Source: Nonomuraea aurantiaca (GTDB taxonomy: Bacteria; Actinomycetota; Actinomycetes; Streptosporangiales; Streptosporangiaceae). From it: DNA of 64,000 bases. Location: positions 60,070 through 124,069 of the forward strand of contig NZ_JAIWNB010000028.1 of assembly GCF_020215705.1 (NCBI RefSeq), written 5' to 3'. This document shows positions 19,179 to 27,277 of this stretch, piece after piece; the stretch's first letter is position 1, and every line of letters begins with the position of its first letter. The translations under genes were made by a program, and so were the position numbers. The notes beneath the pieces were generated by a model. The model saw only the letters and a program-made list of their open reading frames with translations. It was not told where the DNA came from and searched no databases.

Positions 19179-19793
19179 GTGACGAAGGAAGAACACGTGG
19201 TGTTGGTCGACGGCGACGGCAACGCGATCGGCACCGCTCCCAAGACCACGGTGCACGGCCAGGAAACCCCGCGCCACCTGGCGTTCTCCAGCTATGTCTT
19301 CGACGAGGACAGCCGCGTCCTGCTCACCAGGCGCGCCGCGCGCAAACTGACCTGGCCGGGCGTGTGGACCAACAGCTGCTGCGGCCACCCGCTCCCCGGC
19401 GAGCCGCTGGACCACGCGGTCATCCGCAGGCTGTCCTACGAGCTCGGCCTGACGGTCGAGCGGGCGGATCTCATGCTGCCGGCGTTCACCTACCGCGCGG
19501 TCATGCCCAACGGCATCGTCGAACACGAGCTCTGCCCCGTCTACCGCGTGACGGTCGCCGCCGCCGCCGCCGTCCCGAACCCGGACGAGGTCGACGAGAT
19601 CCGGTGGATGCCCTGGAAGGAGTTCGCGGACGGCGTCATGAGCACCCTGCTGGCGATCAGCCCATGGTGCCGCGAACAGGTCCCCATGCTGAACGAGCTG
19701 GGCACCAACCCGCTGGACTGGCGCCCGGCCCCGCCGGAGGAGCTGCCTCCGGCGGCCCGAAGCGCCGCCCGTAACGGTCTGCTCGAGAAGTAA
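19179..19793 (+). CDS. idi: Isopentenyl-diphosphate delta-isomerase, type I
   Basis: A 204-residue Nudix-fold enzyme interconverting isopentenyl and dimethylallyl diphosphate. The catalytic cysteine lies in TNSCCGHP (Cys67/68) and the acidic pair in EHELCPVY (Glu115, Glu117), with Nudix-like RRLSYELGL between them. It starts at GTG 19179 with no Shine-Dalgarno sequence. A TACGCT -10-like element 9-14 bases before the GTG suggests a leaderless transcript. The last codons and stop are duplicated just downstream. Confidence 0.95.
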   Translation: MTKEEHVVLVDGDGNAIGTAPKTTVHGQETPRHLAFSSYVFDEDSRVLLTRRAARKLTWPGVWTNSCCGHPLPGEPLDHAVIRRLSYELGLTVERADLMLPAFTYRAVMPNGIVEHELCPVYRVTVAAAAAVPNPDEVDEIRWMPWKEFADGVMSTLLAISPWCREQVPMLNELGTNPLDWRPAPPEELPPAARSAARNGLLEK

Positions 19794-19809
19794 CGGTTTG
19801 CTCGAGAAG
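19772..19809 (+). repeat. 19-bp tandem duplication at the 3' end of idi
   Basis: TAACGGTCTGCTCGAGAAG (19772-19790) is followed directly by TAACGGTTTGCTCGAGAAG (19791-19809), one mismatch. The idi stop codon is the TAA opening the second copy, so the second copy is untranslated. Confidence 0.9.
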
Positions 19810-19812
19810 TGA

Positions 19813-19837
19813 GGCGCCGCGCGGAGCGCACGGCGCC
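19813..19837. terminator. Hairpin between convergent idi and ino1
   Basis: GGCGCCG (19813-19819) pairs with CGGCGCC (19831-19837) around an 11-base loop. It lies between two convergent genes and may end both transcripts. It lacks a U tail. Confidence 0.45.
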
Positions 19838-19848
19838 GGACCACGGAG

Positions 19849-20928
19849 CTATCTGTCCACTTCGCCGCGGATGAACTTCTCCACGTAGTCACGCGCGTCG
19901 TCGTCCGAGTACTGGACCGGCGGCGACTTCATGAAGTAGGAGGACGCGCTCAGGATCGGCCCCGCGATCCCCCGGTCGAGGGCGATCTTGGCGGCCCGCA
20001 CCGCGTCGATGATGATCCCCGCCGAGTTGGGCGAGTCCCACACCTCCAGCTTGTACTCCAGGTTGAGCGGCGTGTCGCCGAACGAGCGGCCCTCCAGTCG
20101 TACGAAGGCCAGCTTGCGGTCGTCGAGCCACGGCACGTGGTCCGACGGGCCGATGTGCACGTCGGCCTTGGCCATCTCGTGCGGGATCTGCGAGGTGACC
20201 GACTGCGTCTTGGAGATCTTCTTCGACTGGAGACGCTTGCGCTCCAGCATGTTCATGAAGTCCATGTTGCCGCCGACGTTGAGCTGGTACGTGCGCAGCA
20301 GCTCGACCCCGCGGTCCTCGAACAGCTTGGCCAGCACGCGGTGTGTGATGGTGGCGCCCACCTGCGACTTGATGTCGTCGCCGACGATCGGCACACCGGC
20401 CTGGGTGAACTTCTCCGCCCATTCCGGGTCGGAGGCGATGAACACCGGCAGTGCGTTGACGAACGCCACCTTGGCGTCCAGCGCGCACTGGGCGTAGAAG
20501 CGGTCGGCCTCCTCGGAGCCCACGGGCAGGTAGGACACCAGGACGTCCACCTGGCTCTCGCGGAGCACCTGGACGACGTCGACCGGCGACTCGTCGGACT
20601 CTTCGATGATCTCGCGGTAGTACTCGCCAAGGCCGTCGAAGGTATGACCGCGCTGGACGATCACCCCGGTGGGCGGCACGTCCATGATCTTGATCGTGTT
20701 GTTCTCGCTGGCGCCGATCGCCTCGGACAGGTCGCGGCCGACCTTCTTGGCGTCGACGTCGAACGCGGCGACGAACTCGACGTCGCCCACGTGATAGTCG
20801 CCGAACTTCACGTGCATCAGGCCCGGCACCCGTATGGCCGGGTCGGCGTCCTTGTAATAGTGAACGCCCTGGACCAGTGACGCCGCGCAGTTGCCAACAC
20901 CGACAATGGCCACGCGAACCGAACCCAT
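19849..20928 (-). CDS. ino1: Inositol-3-phosphate synthase
   Basis: A 359-residue enzyme converting glucose 6-phosphate to myo-inositol 1-phosphate, the first step towards phosphatidylinositol and mycothiol. The N-terminal NAD-binding VAIVGVGNCAASLVQG and the central GDDIKSQVGATITHR and LNVGGNMDFMNML are typical of the short prokaryotic form. ATG 20928 is preferred (GGGAG upstream); an in-frame ATG at 20949 overlaps the PadR stop as ATGAGTAA. Either way the gene is coupled to the upstream PadR regulator. Confidence 0.95.
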   Translation of the reverse strand: MGSVRVAIVGVGNCAASLVQGVHYYKDADPAIRVPGLMHVKFGDYHVGDVEFVAAFDVDAKKVGRDLSEAIGASENNTIKIMDVPPTGVIVQRGHTFDGLGEYYREIIEESDESPVDVVQVLRESQVDVLVSYLPVGSEEADRFYAQCALDAKVAFVNALPVFIASDPEWAEKFTQAGVPIVGDDIKSQVGATITHRVLAKLFEDRGVELLRTYQLNVGGNMDFMNMLERKRLQSKKISKTQSVTSQIPHEMAKADVHIGPSDHVPWLDDRKLAFVRLEGRSFGDTPLNLEYKLEVWDSPNSAGIIIDAVRAAKIALDRGIAGPILSASSYFMKSPPVQYSDDDARDYVEKFIRGEVDR

Positions 20929-20941
20929 CGCACTCGCTCCC

Positions 20942-21523
20942 TTACTCATCAGTTGATCTCTCGGGCTTCTCCTCAGAGGAGCCCCGTCTCTCTGTCGCGA
21001 TCAGCTCGTTCAGCCACCGCACCTCGCGTTCGACCGATTCGAGCCCGTGACGTTGCAGTTCGAGCGTGTAGCTGTCGAGGCGCTCCCTGGTGCGAGCCAG
21101 GGCGGTGCGCACGCTGTCGAGGCGTTCCTCCAGGCGGCTGCGGCGGCCTTCGAGGATCCGCAGTCTCACCTCCGCCTCCGTGTGCCTGAAGAAGGCGAAG
21201 TGGACGCCGAAACTCTCGTCCTCCCACGCGGACGGCCCGGCCTGCGTCAGCAGGTCCTGGAGCCGTTCCTTGCCCTCCGCGGTCAGCTTGTAGACGATCT
21301 TCGACCGGCCTCCGACGATCGCGGCGGGCGCCGGCTGCTCCTCCACGATGAGCCCCTGTTCCAACAGTGAGCGCAGACAGGGGTAGAGCGACCCGTAGGA
21401 GAAGGCGCGGAACATGCCCAGCAAGGCATTGAGCCGTTTGCGCAGCTCATAGCCGTGTAGCGGCGTCTCGTGCAGCGACCCGAGCACGGCCAGCTCCAGC
21501 ACTCTGCCCTGTCCGCTGGCCAC
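20942..21523 (-). CDS. PadR family transcriptional regulator
   Basis: A 193-residue protein from GTG 21523, preceded by AGGGGG; the longer frame runs into the operator region. The PadR winged helix is seen in LAVLGSLHETPLHGYELRKRL and YGSLYPCLRSLLEQGLI, followed by a long coiled-coil C-terminal part rich in Arg and Glu. It overlaps or abuts ino1 and is conserved beside it in actinomycetes, so it probably controls inositol synthesis as well as itself. A perfect inverted repeat lies 23 bases upstream of its start. Confidence 0.92.
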   Translation of the reverse strand: MASGQGRVLELAVLGSLHETPLHGYELRKRLNALLGMFRAFSYGSLYPCLRSLLEQGLIVEEQPAPAAIVGGRSKIVYKLTAEGKERLQDLLTQAGPSAWEDESFGVHFAFFRHTEAEVRLRILEGRRSRLEERLDSVRTALARTRERLDSYTLELQRHGLESVEREVRWLNELIATERRGSSEEKPERSTDE

Positions 21524-21545
21524 TGGAACCGCCCCCTCTCGCGTC

Positions 21546-21566
21546 GATGTATCGAGCCGATACATC
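21546..21566. promoter_or_regulatory. Probable PadR operator
   Basis: Arms GATGTATCG (21546-21554) and CGATACATC (21558-21566) form a perfect 9-bp inverted repeat with a 3-base centre. The ATGTAT/ATACAT core resembles known PadR boxes. It lies just upstream of the padR-ino1 operon and faces the divergent DUF5318 gene, so it may control both. Confidence 0.7.
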
Positions 21567-21656
21567 CCGATGATACGTCGCGCCGCTATATCGCCGCAAT
21601 TAACGACTTTGCCAAGGCGTTGGGATGATTCGGCAAAACGCCGTAGTCTGGCGCTC

Positions 21657-22043
21657 ATGTGGTCACAGAGAAGGGTGGTGGACTACGGCCTTGCCAAGAG
21701 GGCGGTGGCCGGCTCCCAGCGCTCCAGGCGTACGTCGCCTGGGGATATCTGTGACGCACAGCCGTACCTCCTTCGCGCGGCGCGCCATTTCGGCGAACCG
21801 ACCGAACACCTCTGCCCGGTGTGCGCGAGGGAGAACGTCACCAACATGACCTACGTCTCCGGGGATTCCCCGGGACGCCATGCCGGTGAGGCAAAGGTCG
21901 CGTCGGAACTCGCCGATATGGCCCATGATTACGATGAGTTCCGGGTGTACGTCGTCGAGGTCTGCCAAGGTTGTTCCTGGAACCACCTGACGGTGTCGTT
22001 CGTCCTCGGCAACGGACCGCCGGACCGCGTCGGGCGACCGTAG
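21657..22043 (+). CDS. DUF5318 family zinc-ribbon-like protein
   Basis: A 128-residue protein starting at ATG 21657 (MWSQRRVVDYGLAKRA); earlier in-frame starts lie inside the PadR promoter region. Two CxxC pairs, CPVC in the middle and CQGC near the end, suggest a zinc-binding ribbon. The sequence matches the actinobacterial DUF5318 family found between padR and the PBP gene. Function is unknown. It lies 67 bases upstream of the PBP gene in the same direction and may share its transcript. Confidence 0.75.
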   Translation: MWSQRRVVDYGLAKRAVAGSQRSRRTSPGDICDAQPYLLRAARHFGEPTEHLCPVCARENVTNMTYVSGDSPGRHAGEAKVASELADMAHDYDEFRVYVVEVCQGCSWNHLTVSFVLGNGPPDRVGRP

Positions 22044-22110
22044 AAGACCGAGGACGGCGAAGGAGCCCCACGCCCATCCGCCGTGCTATCCGACGACGTT
22101 GTGAGGACGT

Positions 22111-24831
22111 GTGAGTAACAGCAGCAATGAGGGGACGGCTCGGCCGGGAAGGCGCCGTCGCTCCAACTCATCCCGTTCTGTGCCCCAAGACAATTCGCCG
22201 CAAACCGGCGAAGCGGGCTGGGGGGCGGCACAGCCTCAGCGTCGGCCGGAAGCCGCGTACGAGCAGACCGGCGCGATGGCCGCCCAGCCATACCCGGGCC
22301 CCCAGCAACCGGGCATGCCGCAGCCGGGTCCCCATCAGCCGGGTCCCCAGCAGCCAGGTCCGGGCGGCCCCGGCCCCCGCCAGCCGGGACGGCGCGAGGC
22401 CGCGCCGCGCGAGCCGGGGCGGCGCCAGAGCGGCCGTGAAGGTTCGCGTTCGCGCGGCGAGGGCGAACCCGCGCCCCGCGCCCGCAGCAACCAGGAGACC
22501 ATGATCAGCGACGCGCCCAGGCGGGCGCGCGGGCGAGGCTCCGGCGGACCTCAAGGACCGGGTGGCCCTGGTGGCCCCGAGGGTCCTGAGCGGCCCAAGG
22601 ACGAGCGGCCGAAGTGGCGCCGCTTCATCCCCAGCTGGAAGATCGTCATGGCCTCGATGACGGTTCTCGCGGCCGGCATCTTCGGCATGATCGCGGTGGC
22701 CTACGCCAACACTCCGGTGCCCGACGAGAACGACACGCAGGCGGGGGCGACCGCACAGGGCAGCGGCGTCTACTACTCAGACGGCAAGACGCTCATCGCC
22801 AAGCTCGGGACGCCCCGGAAGATCATCCCGTATGAGCAGATGTCCGAGAAGCTCAGGGACGCCACGGTGGCCATCGAGAACGACACGTTCTACGAGGACT
22901 CCGGCATCTCCATCTCCGGTATGGCCCGCTCGCTGTGGATGACCGCGACGGGTCAGCAGTTGCAGGGCGCCTCGACGATCACCCAGCAGATGGCCCGCGG
23001 TTATTACGGCGGCCTCAGCTCGGAAGTCTCGATCAAGCGTAAGGTCAGCGAGATCTTCATCGCGGTCAAGCTCAACCAGACGAAGCCCAAAGAAGAGATC
23101 CTGAAGACCTACCTCAACACCGTCAACTTCGGCCGGGCCTACGGCGTCGAGGCGGCAGCCCAGGCGTATTTCGGCCCGAAGAAGCATGCCTCGAACCTCA
23201 CCCTGTCGGAGGCGGCCTACCTGGCCGCGCACATCCAGACGCCGAGCTGGGGCTCCGAGGACCCCGCGCTCAAATTCCGCTGGAAGACCGTCCTGGACTA
23301 CATGGCCAAGCAGTGGCCGGACAAATACGCCGCGGAAGCGAAGACGGCGGAGTGGCCCAAGATCAGGAAGGCCAACACCGACGACGCCATGGCGGGCATC
23401 AACGGCTACATGATCGAGGCGGTGAAGCGGGAGCTCCAAGGGCGCGGCATCACCGAGGACGTCATCGAGAGCAGCGGCTTCAAGATCATCACCACCTTCG
23501 ACAAGAAGCTCATGCAGGCCGCCCAGACCGCGGTGCGCGGCGCGACGGGGGGCATGTCGAAGGAGTTCCACACGAGTCTCGCCGCCGTGGACCCCAAGTA
23601 CGGCCGTGTGGTGGCCTTCTACGGGGGCACCGACTATCTCAAGGACCCGTGGAACGAGCCCTTCGACTCCGCGAAGCAGGCCGCCTCCGCGTTCAAGCCC
23701 TACGTCCTGGCCGCCTGGTTGAAGGCCGGGAAATCGCTCAGCAGCTACGTGCCGGGCAGCGTGACGGTGCCGAAGGAACTGCCTGGGCAGCAGCCCGGCG
23801 GATTCAGGAACAGCCACAACGTGGGTGCCTCGATCGACGTGGTCAAGGCGACCGCGCAGTCCGTCAACACCGCCTACGTGTCGATGGCGTACGCGCTGCC
23901 CGACAAGATCAAGGACGTCAAGAACCTCGTCGAGGCGGCCGGGTTCAGCGAGAGGCGCATGGAGCAGGACGTCAAGGACCACGGCTACGGGTTCGCCATC
24001 GGCAGCGCACCGGTGACCGCCGTGGAGCAGGCGGCCGGATACTCGATCTTCGCCAACGGTGGCAAGTACACCAAATATCACGTGGTGAAGGAGATCAGGC
24101 TGAACGGGCAGGTGGCCTACCCCGAGCAGCGGTCCGTCAAGAACGTGATCAGCCCCGAGGCCGCCGCCGACGCGACGGTCGCCATGCAGGAGGTGCTGCG
24201 GAGCGGCACCGCGGCGGGCAAGGGCCTGGGCAACCGCCCGGCGGCGGGCAAGACCGGCACGAACAACGAGGAGAAGGAAGCCTGGTTCGTCGGTTACACC
24301 CCGCAGCTCTCGACGGCGGTAGGGATGTACCGCGAGCGGTGCCTGACGAAGACCGGCAAGGTCGTCCAGCCCATCAATTCAAACTGTCCCACCACCCCGA
24401 GGGGCAAGCCGCACAAGAAGTACAACCTCAACAACCCTTACACCACGGCGAAGGAGATCTCGCTGGAATTCGAGGGTGCGGACACGCCCACCACGATCTG
24501 GCGCGCCTTCATGACCGCCGCACTCCAGAACAAGCCGGTCGAGCAGTTCCCCACCAGGGCCGACATCGGGCAGCCTGAGAACATCGTGCCGAGCCCGACG
24601 CCCACGCCGAAGGCCACTGAGGACCCGTCGCTCGACGACCCCAACGCCAACTGCGGCGTCGTCCCGCCGTGCACCGGCGACGACCCTGACCAGATCATCA
24701 CGGTCGACCCCAACGACAACGGCGAGCAGCAGGACGACGGCGGCGGTTTCGACGGGCGGGGCCGCCAGAGCCAGGGGTCCAACCCGGTCATCGTTCCCGG
24801 ACCGATGCCGAGCAGACGCGAGGACTGGTGA
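22111..24831 (+). CDS. Class A penicillin-binding protein (transglycosylase/transpeptidase)
   Basis: A 906-residue bifunctional peptidoglycan synthase from GTG 22111. It has a cytoplasmic tail of about 175 residues, very rich in Pro, Gly, Gln and Arg, then one membrane helix (about 178-199). The transglycosylase domain has Glu256 in AIENDTFYEDSG, ASTITQQMARGYY and LNTVNFG. The transpeptidase domain has SAFK (Ser526-Lys529), SVN (584-586) and KTG (714-716). The C-terminus is a Pro/Asp-rich tail. It is the first gene of an operon overlapping a GT87-like gene by GTGA. Confidence 0.96.
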   Translation: MSNSSNEGTARPGRRRRSNSSRSVPQDNSPQTGEAGWGAAQPQRRPEAAYEQTGAMAAQPYPGPQQPGMPQPGPHQPGPQQPGPGGPGPRQPGRREAAPREPGRRQSGREGSRSRGEGEPAPRARSNQETMISDAPRRARGRGSGGPQGPGGPGGPEGPERPKDERPKWRRFIPSWKIVMASMTVLAAGIFGMIAVAYANTPVPDENDTQAGATAQGSGVYYSDGKTLIAKLGTPRKIIPYEQMSEKLRDATVAIENDTFYEDSGISISGMARSLWMTATGQQLQGASTITQQMARGYYGGLSSEVSIKRKVSEIFIAVKLNQTKPKEEILKTYLNTVNFGRAYGVEAAAQAYFGPKKHASNLTLSEAAYLAAHIQTPSWGSEDPALKFRWKTVLDYMAKQWPDKYAAEAKTAEWPKIRKANTDDAMAGINGYMIEAVKRELQGRGITEDVIESSGFKIITTFDKKLMQAAQTAVRGATGGMSKEFHTSLAAVDPKYGRVVAFYGGTDYLKDPWNEPFDSAKQAASAFKPYVLAAWLKAGKSLSSYVPGSVTVPKELPGQQPGGFRNSHNVGASIDVVKATAQSVNTAYVSMAYALPDKIKDVKNLVEAAGFSERRMEQDVKDHGYGFAIGSAPVTAVEQAAGYSIFANGGKYTKYHVVKEIRLNGQVAYPEQRSVKNVISPEAAADATVAMQEVLRSGTAAGKGLGNRPAAGKTGTNNEEKEAWFVGYTPQLSTAVGMYRERCLTKTGKVVQPINSNCPTTPRGKPHKKYNLNNPYTTAKEISLEFEGADTPTTIWRAFMTAALQNKPVEQFPTRADIGQPENIVPSPTPTPKATEDPSLDDPNANCGVVPPCTGDDPDQIITVDPNDNGEQQDDGGGFDGRGRQSQGSNPVIVPGPMPSRREDW

Positions 24832-26147
24832 ACTCGAGCACCGAGGTCCGCCCACCGCTCATGAACCGGGCCGTGCCGTACCTTCCCCTGGGGCTGTTCG
24901 CGGCCCTGGGGGCCACGCTCGCCTACATCGTGCGGCTGCCCTGCCGCACGGGCGGGTGGAACGACCAGGTCTCGACGTACACGAACTTCTGCTACACCGA
25001 CATCTACCCGCTCTACTTCGACCGGCAGCTGGCGACGCAGAACCCCTACTTCGCCGACGTGCCGTTCGACAAGCATGTCGAATATCCGGTGGTCCTCGGC
25101 GAGGTCATGCAGGTGATCAGCTGGATCGCCCGCTGGCTGGAGCGCGACGTGGCCGCCCAGGCGGTCAGGTTCTACGACATCACCGTCATCCTGCTCGGCG
25201 TCTGCCTGGTGGCCGGCGTGCTGCTCATGGCGGCGGTGGCGGGACCGACCAGGCGGTGGGACGCGCTTTGGTACGCGCTCGCCCCTTCGATCGTCCTGGC
25301 CGCCTACATCAACTGGGACCTGGTCGCGGGCGCGCTGTCGATGGGCATGCTGCTGGCCTGGGCCCGGCAGCGGCAGGTGCTGGCGGGCGTGCTGCTCGGC
25401 CTGGCGATCGCGACCAAGTTCTACCCGATCATGTTCGTCGGCGCGCTCCTGCTGCTCACCATGCGCACCGCGCGATGGCGGCCGTTCCTCGTCACGATGG
25501 GCGCGACCGCCGGGTCGTGGCTGGTGGTCAACGTGCCGTTCATGGTGCTGGCCTGGGACGGCTGGCGCAGGTTCTACGTCTTCTCCGAGGAACGCGGCGT
25601 CGACTGGGGCTCGCCCTGGCTGTTCTTCCAGAACAAGGGCTGGCCGATCCTGGGTGACACCGACGTCAGCCGCCTGGGCATGGTCTCGCTGGGCCTGCTG
25701 TGCCTGGGCATCGCGGCCCTCACGCTGATGGCGCCGCGCCGGCCGCGGCTGGCGCAGATCTGCTTCCTCGCGCTGGCCGCGTTCATGATGACGAACAAGG
25801 TGTGGTCGCCGCAGTTCGTCCTGTGGCTGGTGCCCTTCGCGGTGCTGGCCAGGCCCAACTGGAAGCCGATCGCGCTCTGGCAGGTCGCCGAGATCTGGTA
25901 CTTCTGCGCGATCTGGCTCTACCTGCTCTCCCAGTCTCCGGTCAGCCGTCCCGACCTGGGCATCGGCGACAACACCTACTTCACCGCCGTCTGGGGGCGG
26001 GTCCTCACGATCGCCATCATGATGGCCTTCGTGGTACGTGACATCCTGCGTCCCGACAAAGACGTCATCCGGCAGACCGGCATCGACGACCAGGCCGGCG
26101 GGGTCTTCGACGGCGCGCCGGACCGGTTCACCCTGCGCCCGGCCTAG
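24828..26147 (+). CDS. GT87-like polyprenyl-phosphate-dependent mannosyltransferase
   Basis: A 439-residue protein with about ten membrane helices, starting at GTG 24828 inside the PBP stop (GTGA overlap). The early loop with YPLYFDRQLATQNPYFADVPF and the tract EYPVVLGEVMQ carry the acidic residues expected of GT-C glycosyltransferases such as the actinobacterial GT87 (DUF2029) family, which use polyprenyl-phosphate sugars outside the membrane. Coupling to a PBP suggests work on a cell-envelope glycan or glycoprotein. The exact sugar and acceptor are unknown. Confidence 0.8.
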   Translation: MNSSTEVRPPLMNRAVPYLPLGLFAALGATLAYIVRLPCRTGGWNDQVSTYTNFCYTDIYPLYFDRQLATQNPYFADVPFDKHVEYPVVLGEVMQVISWIARWLERDVAAQAVRFYDITVILLGVCLVAGVLLMAAVAGPTRRWDALWYALAPSIVLAAYINWDLVAGALSMGMLLAWARQRQVLAGVLLGLAIATKFYPIMFVGALLLLTMRTARWRPFLVTMGATAGSWLVVNVPFMVLAWDGWRRFYVFSEERGVDWGSPWLFFQNKGWPILGDTDVSRLGMVSLGLLCLGIAALTLMAPRRPRLAQICFLALAAFMMTNKVWSPQFVLWLVPFAVLARPNWKPIALWQVAEIWYFCAIWLYLLSQSPVSRPDLGIGDNTYFTAVWGRVLTIAIMMAFVVRDILRPDKDVIRQTGIDDQAGGVFDGAPDRFTLRPA

Positions 26148-26149
26148 CC

Positions 26150-27214
26150 ATGATCACCCGCTCGGCCGACCGCGACGCGACGCTCCTCTGGTTCGCCTCG
26201 CGGGGCGGGCTGCTGGTGGCGACGCTGCTCGGCGTCGCGCTGCACGACTACGTGGGCACGTGGCGGAAATGGGACGCCGGGCTGTTCATCACGATCGCCG
26301 AGCACGGCTACGACGGCGATCCCGGCCGGCCGCCGGACGCCGGGCTTCCCGCGTTCTTCCCCGGCCTGCCGCTGGCGATGCGGGTGATACACCTCGTGGT
26401 GCCGGACTGGACGGCCTGCGGGCTGATCGTCTCGCTGGTCGCCGGTCTGGTGGCGGTGGTGGCGCTGGCCAGGCTGACGGAATGGGAGGGCGGCTCGGGG
26501 TGGGCCGCGGTGGCTGGGCTGCTGCTGTTCCCGATGGCCGTCTTCCTGGTCGCCGGCTACAGCGAGGCGTTGTTCCTGGCGTTCGCGATCCCCGCCTGGC
26601 TGGCCGCCCGCCAGGGCCGCTGGCCGCTCGCCGCCGCCCTGGCCGCGGGCGCCTCCTGCGTACGGATCACCGGGTTGTTCCTGTCGGTCGCGCTGATCGT
26701 GGAGTTCCTCACCAGCAGGCAGCCCCTACGACGGGCGCCGTGGCTGCTGGTGCCCTTCCTGCCGCTGGTGGCGTACTCGTTCTTCCACTACAGCCGTTCG
26801 GGAGACTGGCTCGCCTGGAAGCACGCCCAGGAGGCCGGGTGGGGACGGCAGATGGTGTGGCCGTGGCAGGCGTGGAGCACCACGTGGCAGTCCGCCATGG
26901 GCGCGGGCGACTTCGCGGTCGCCTTCCGCATGGAGCTGGCCGGTGCGGTGGTGGCCGTGGCCGCGCTCGTCTGGCTGCTGGTCATGCGCCGGTGGAGCGA
27001 GCTGGTCTACACGGGGTTACAGGCGGGGGCGCTCATGACCTCGGCGTACTACCTGTCGATCCCGCGCTCGCTGCTGCTGTGGTTCCCGCTGTGGGTGGCG
27101 TTCGGCCGGCTGGTGAGCAGGTATCCCTGGGTGCTGGTGGTGTACGCCCTGGTGTCGGGGCCGCTCATGCTGCTCGACGTGGTCCGCTTTCTGAGCGGCG
27201 CCTGGGCAGGATGA
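26150..27214 (+). CDS. PIG-V-like mannosyltransferase family membrane protein
   Basis: A 354-residue GT-C-type membrane protein with about eight helices, two bases after the GT87 gene. The motif WDAGLFITIAEHGY followed by AFFPGLPL is the WDxxxF/FFPxxP pattern of the PIG-V/GT76 mannosyltransferases. It probably adds a sugar from a lipid carrier on the outer face of the membrane and works with its neighbour. Its end converges on endonuclease IV. Confidence 0.8.
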   Translation: MITRSADRDATLLWFASRGGLLVATLLGVALHDYVGTWRKWDAGLFITIAEHGYDGDPGRPPDAGLPAFFPGLPLAMRVIHLVVPDWTACGLIVSLVAGLVAVVALARLTEWEGGSGWAAVAGLLLFPMAVFLVAGYSEALFLAFAIPAWLAARQGRWPLAAALAAGASCVRITGLFLSVALIVEFLTSRQPLRRAPWLLVPFLPLVAYSFFHYSRSGDWLAWKHAQEAGWGRQMVWPWQAWSTTWQSAMGAGDFAVAFRMELAGAVVAVAALVWLLVMRRWSELVYTGLQAGALMTSAYYLSIPRSLLLWFPLWVAFGRLVSRYPWVLVVYALVSGPLMLLDVVRFLSGAWAG

Positions 27215-27253
27215 TCTCCATACCCACTTTCGAGACTCGGTAATCCAGGGAAG

Positions 27254-27262
27254 TTATCCACA
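27254..27262 (+). promoter_or_regulatory. Isolated perfect DnaA box
   Basis: TTATCCACA, the canonical DnaA-binding 9-mer, lies in the 63-base gap between convergent genes. At this GC content a perfect match is unlikely by chance in the whole window. No second perfect box lies close by. Confidence 0.6.
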
Positions 27263-27277
27263 GGCTGTGTGTATTCG

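Noticed and set aside
22777..24081. A 434-codon leftward frame inside the PBP gene
   Set aside because: It is fully antisense to conserved PBP motifs and has no family features.
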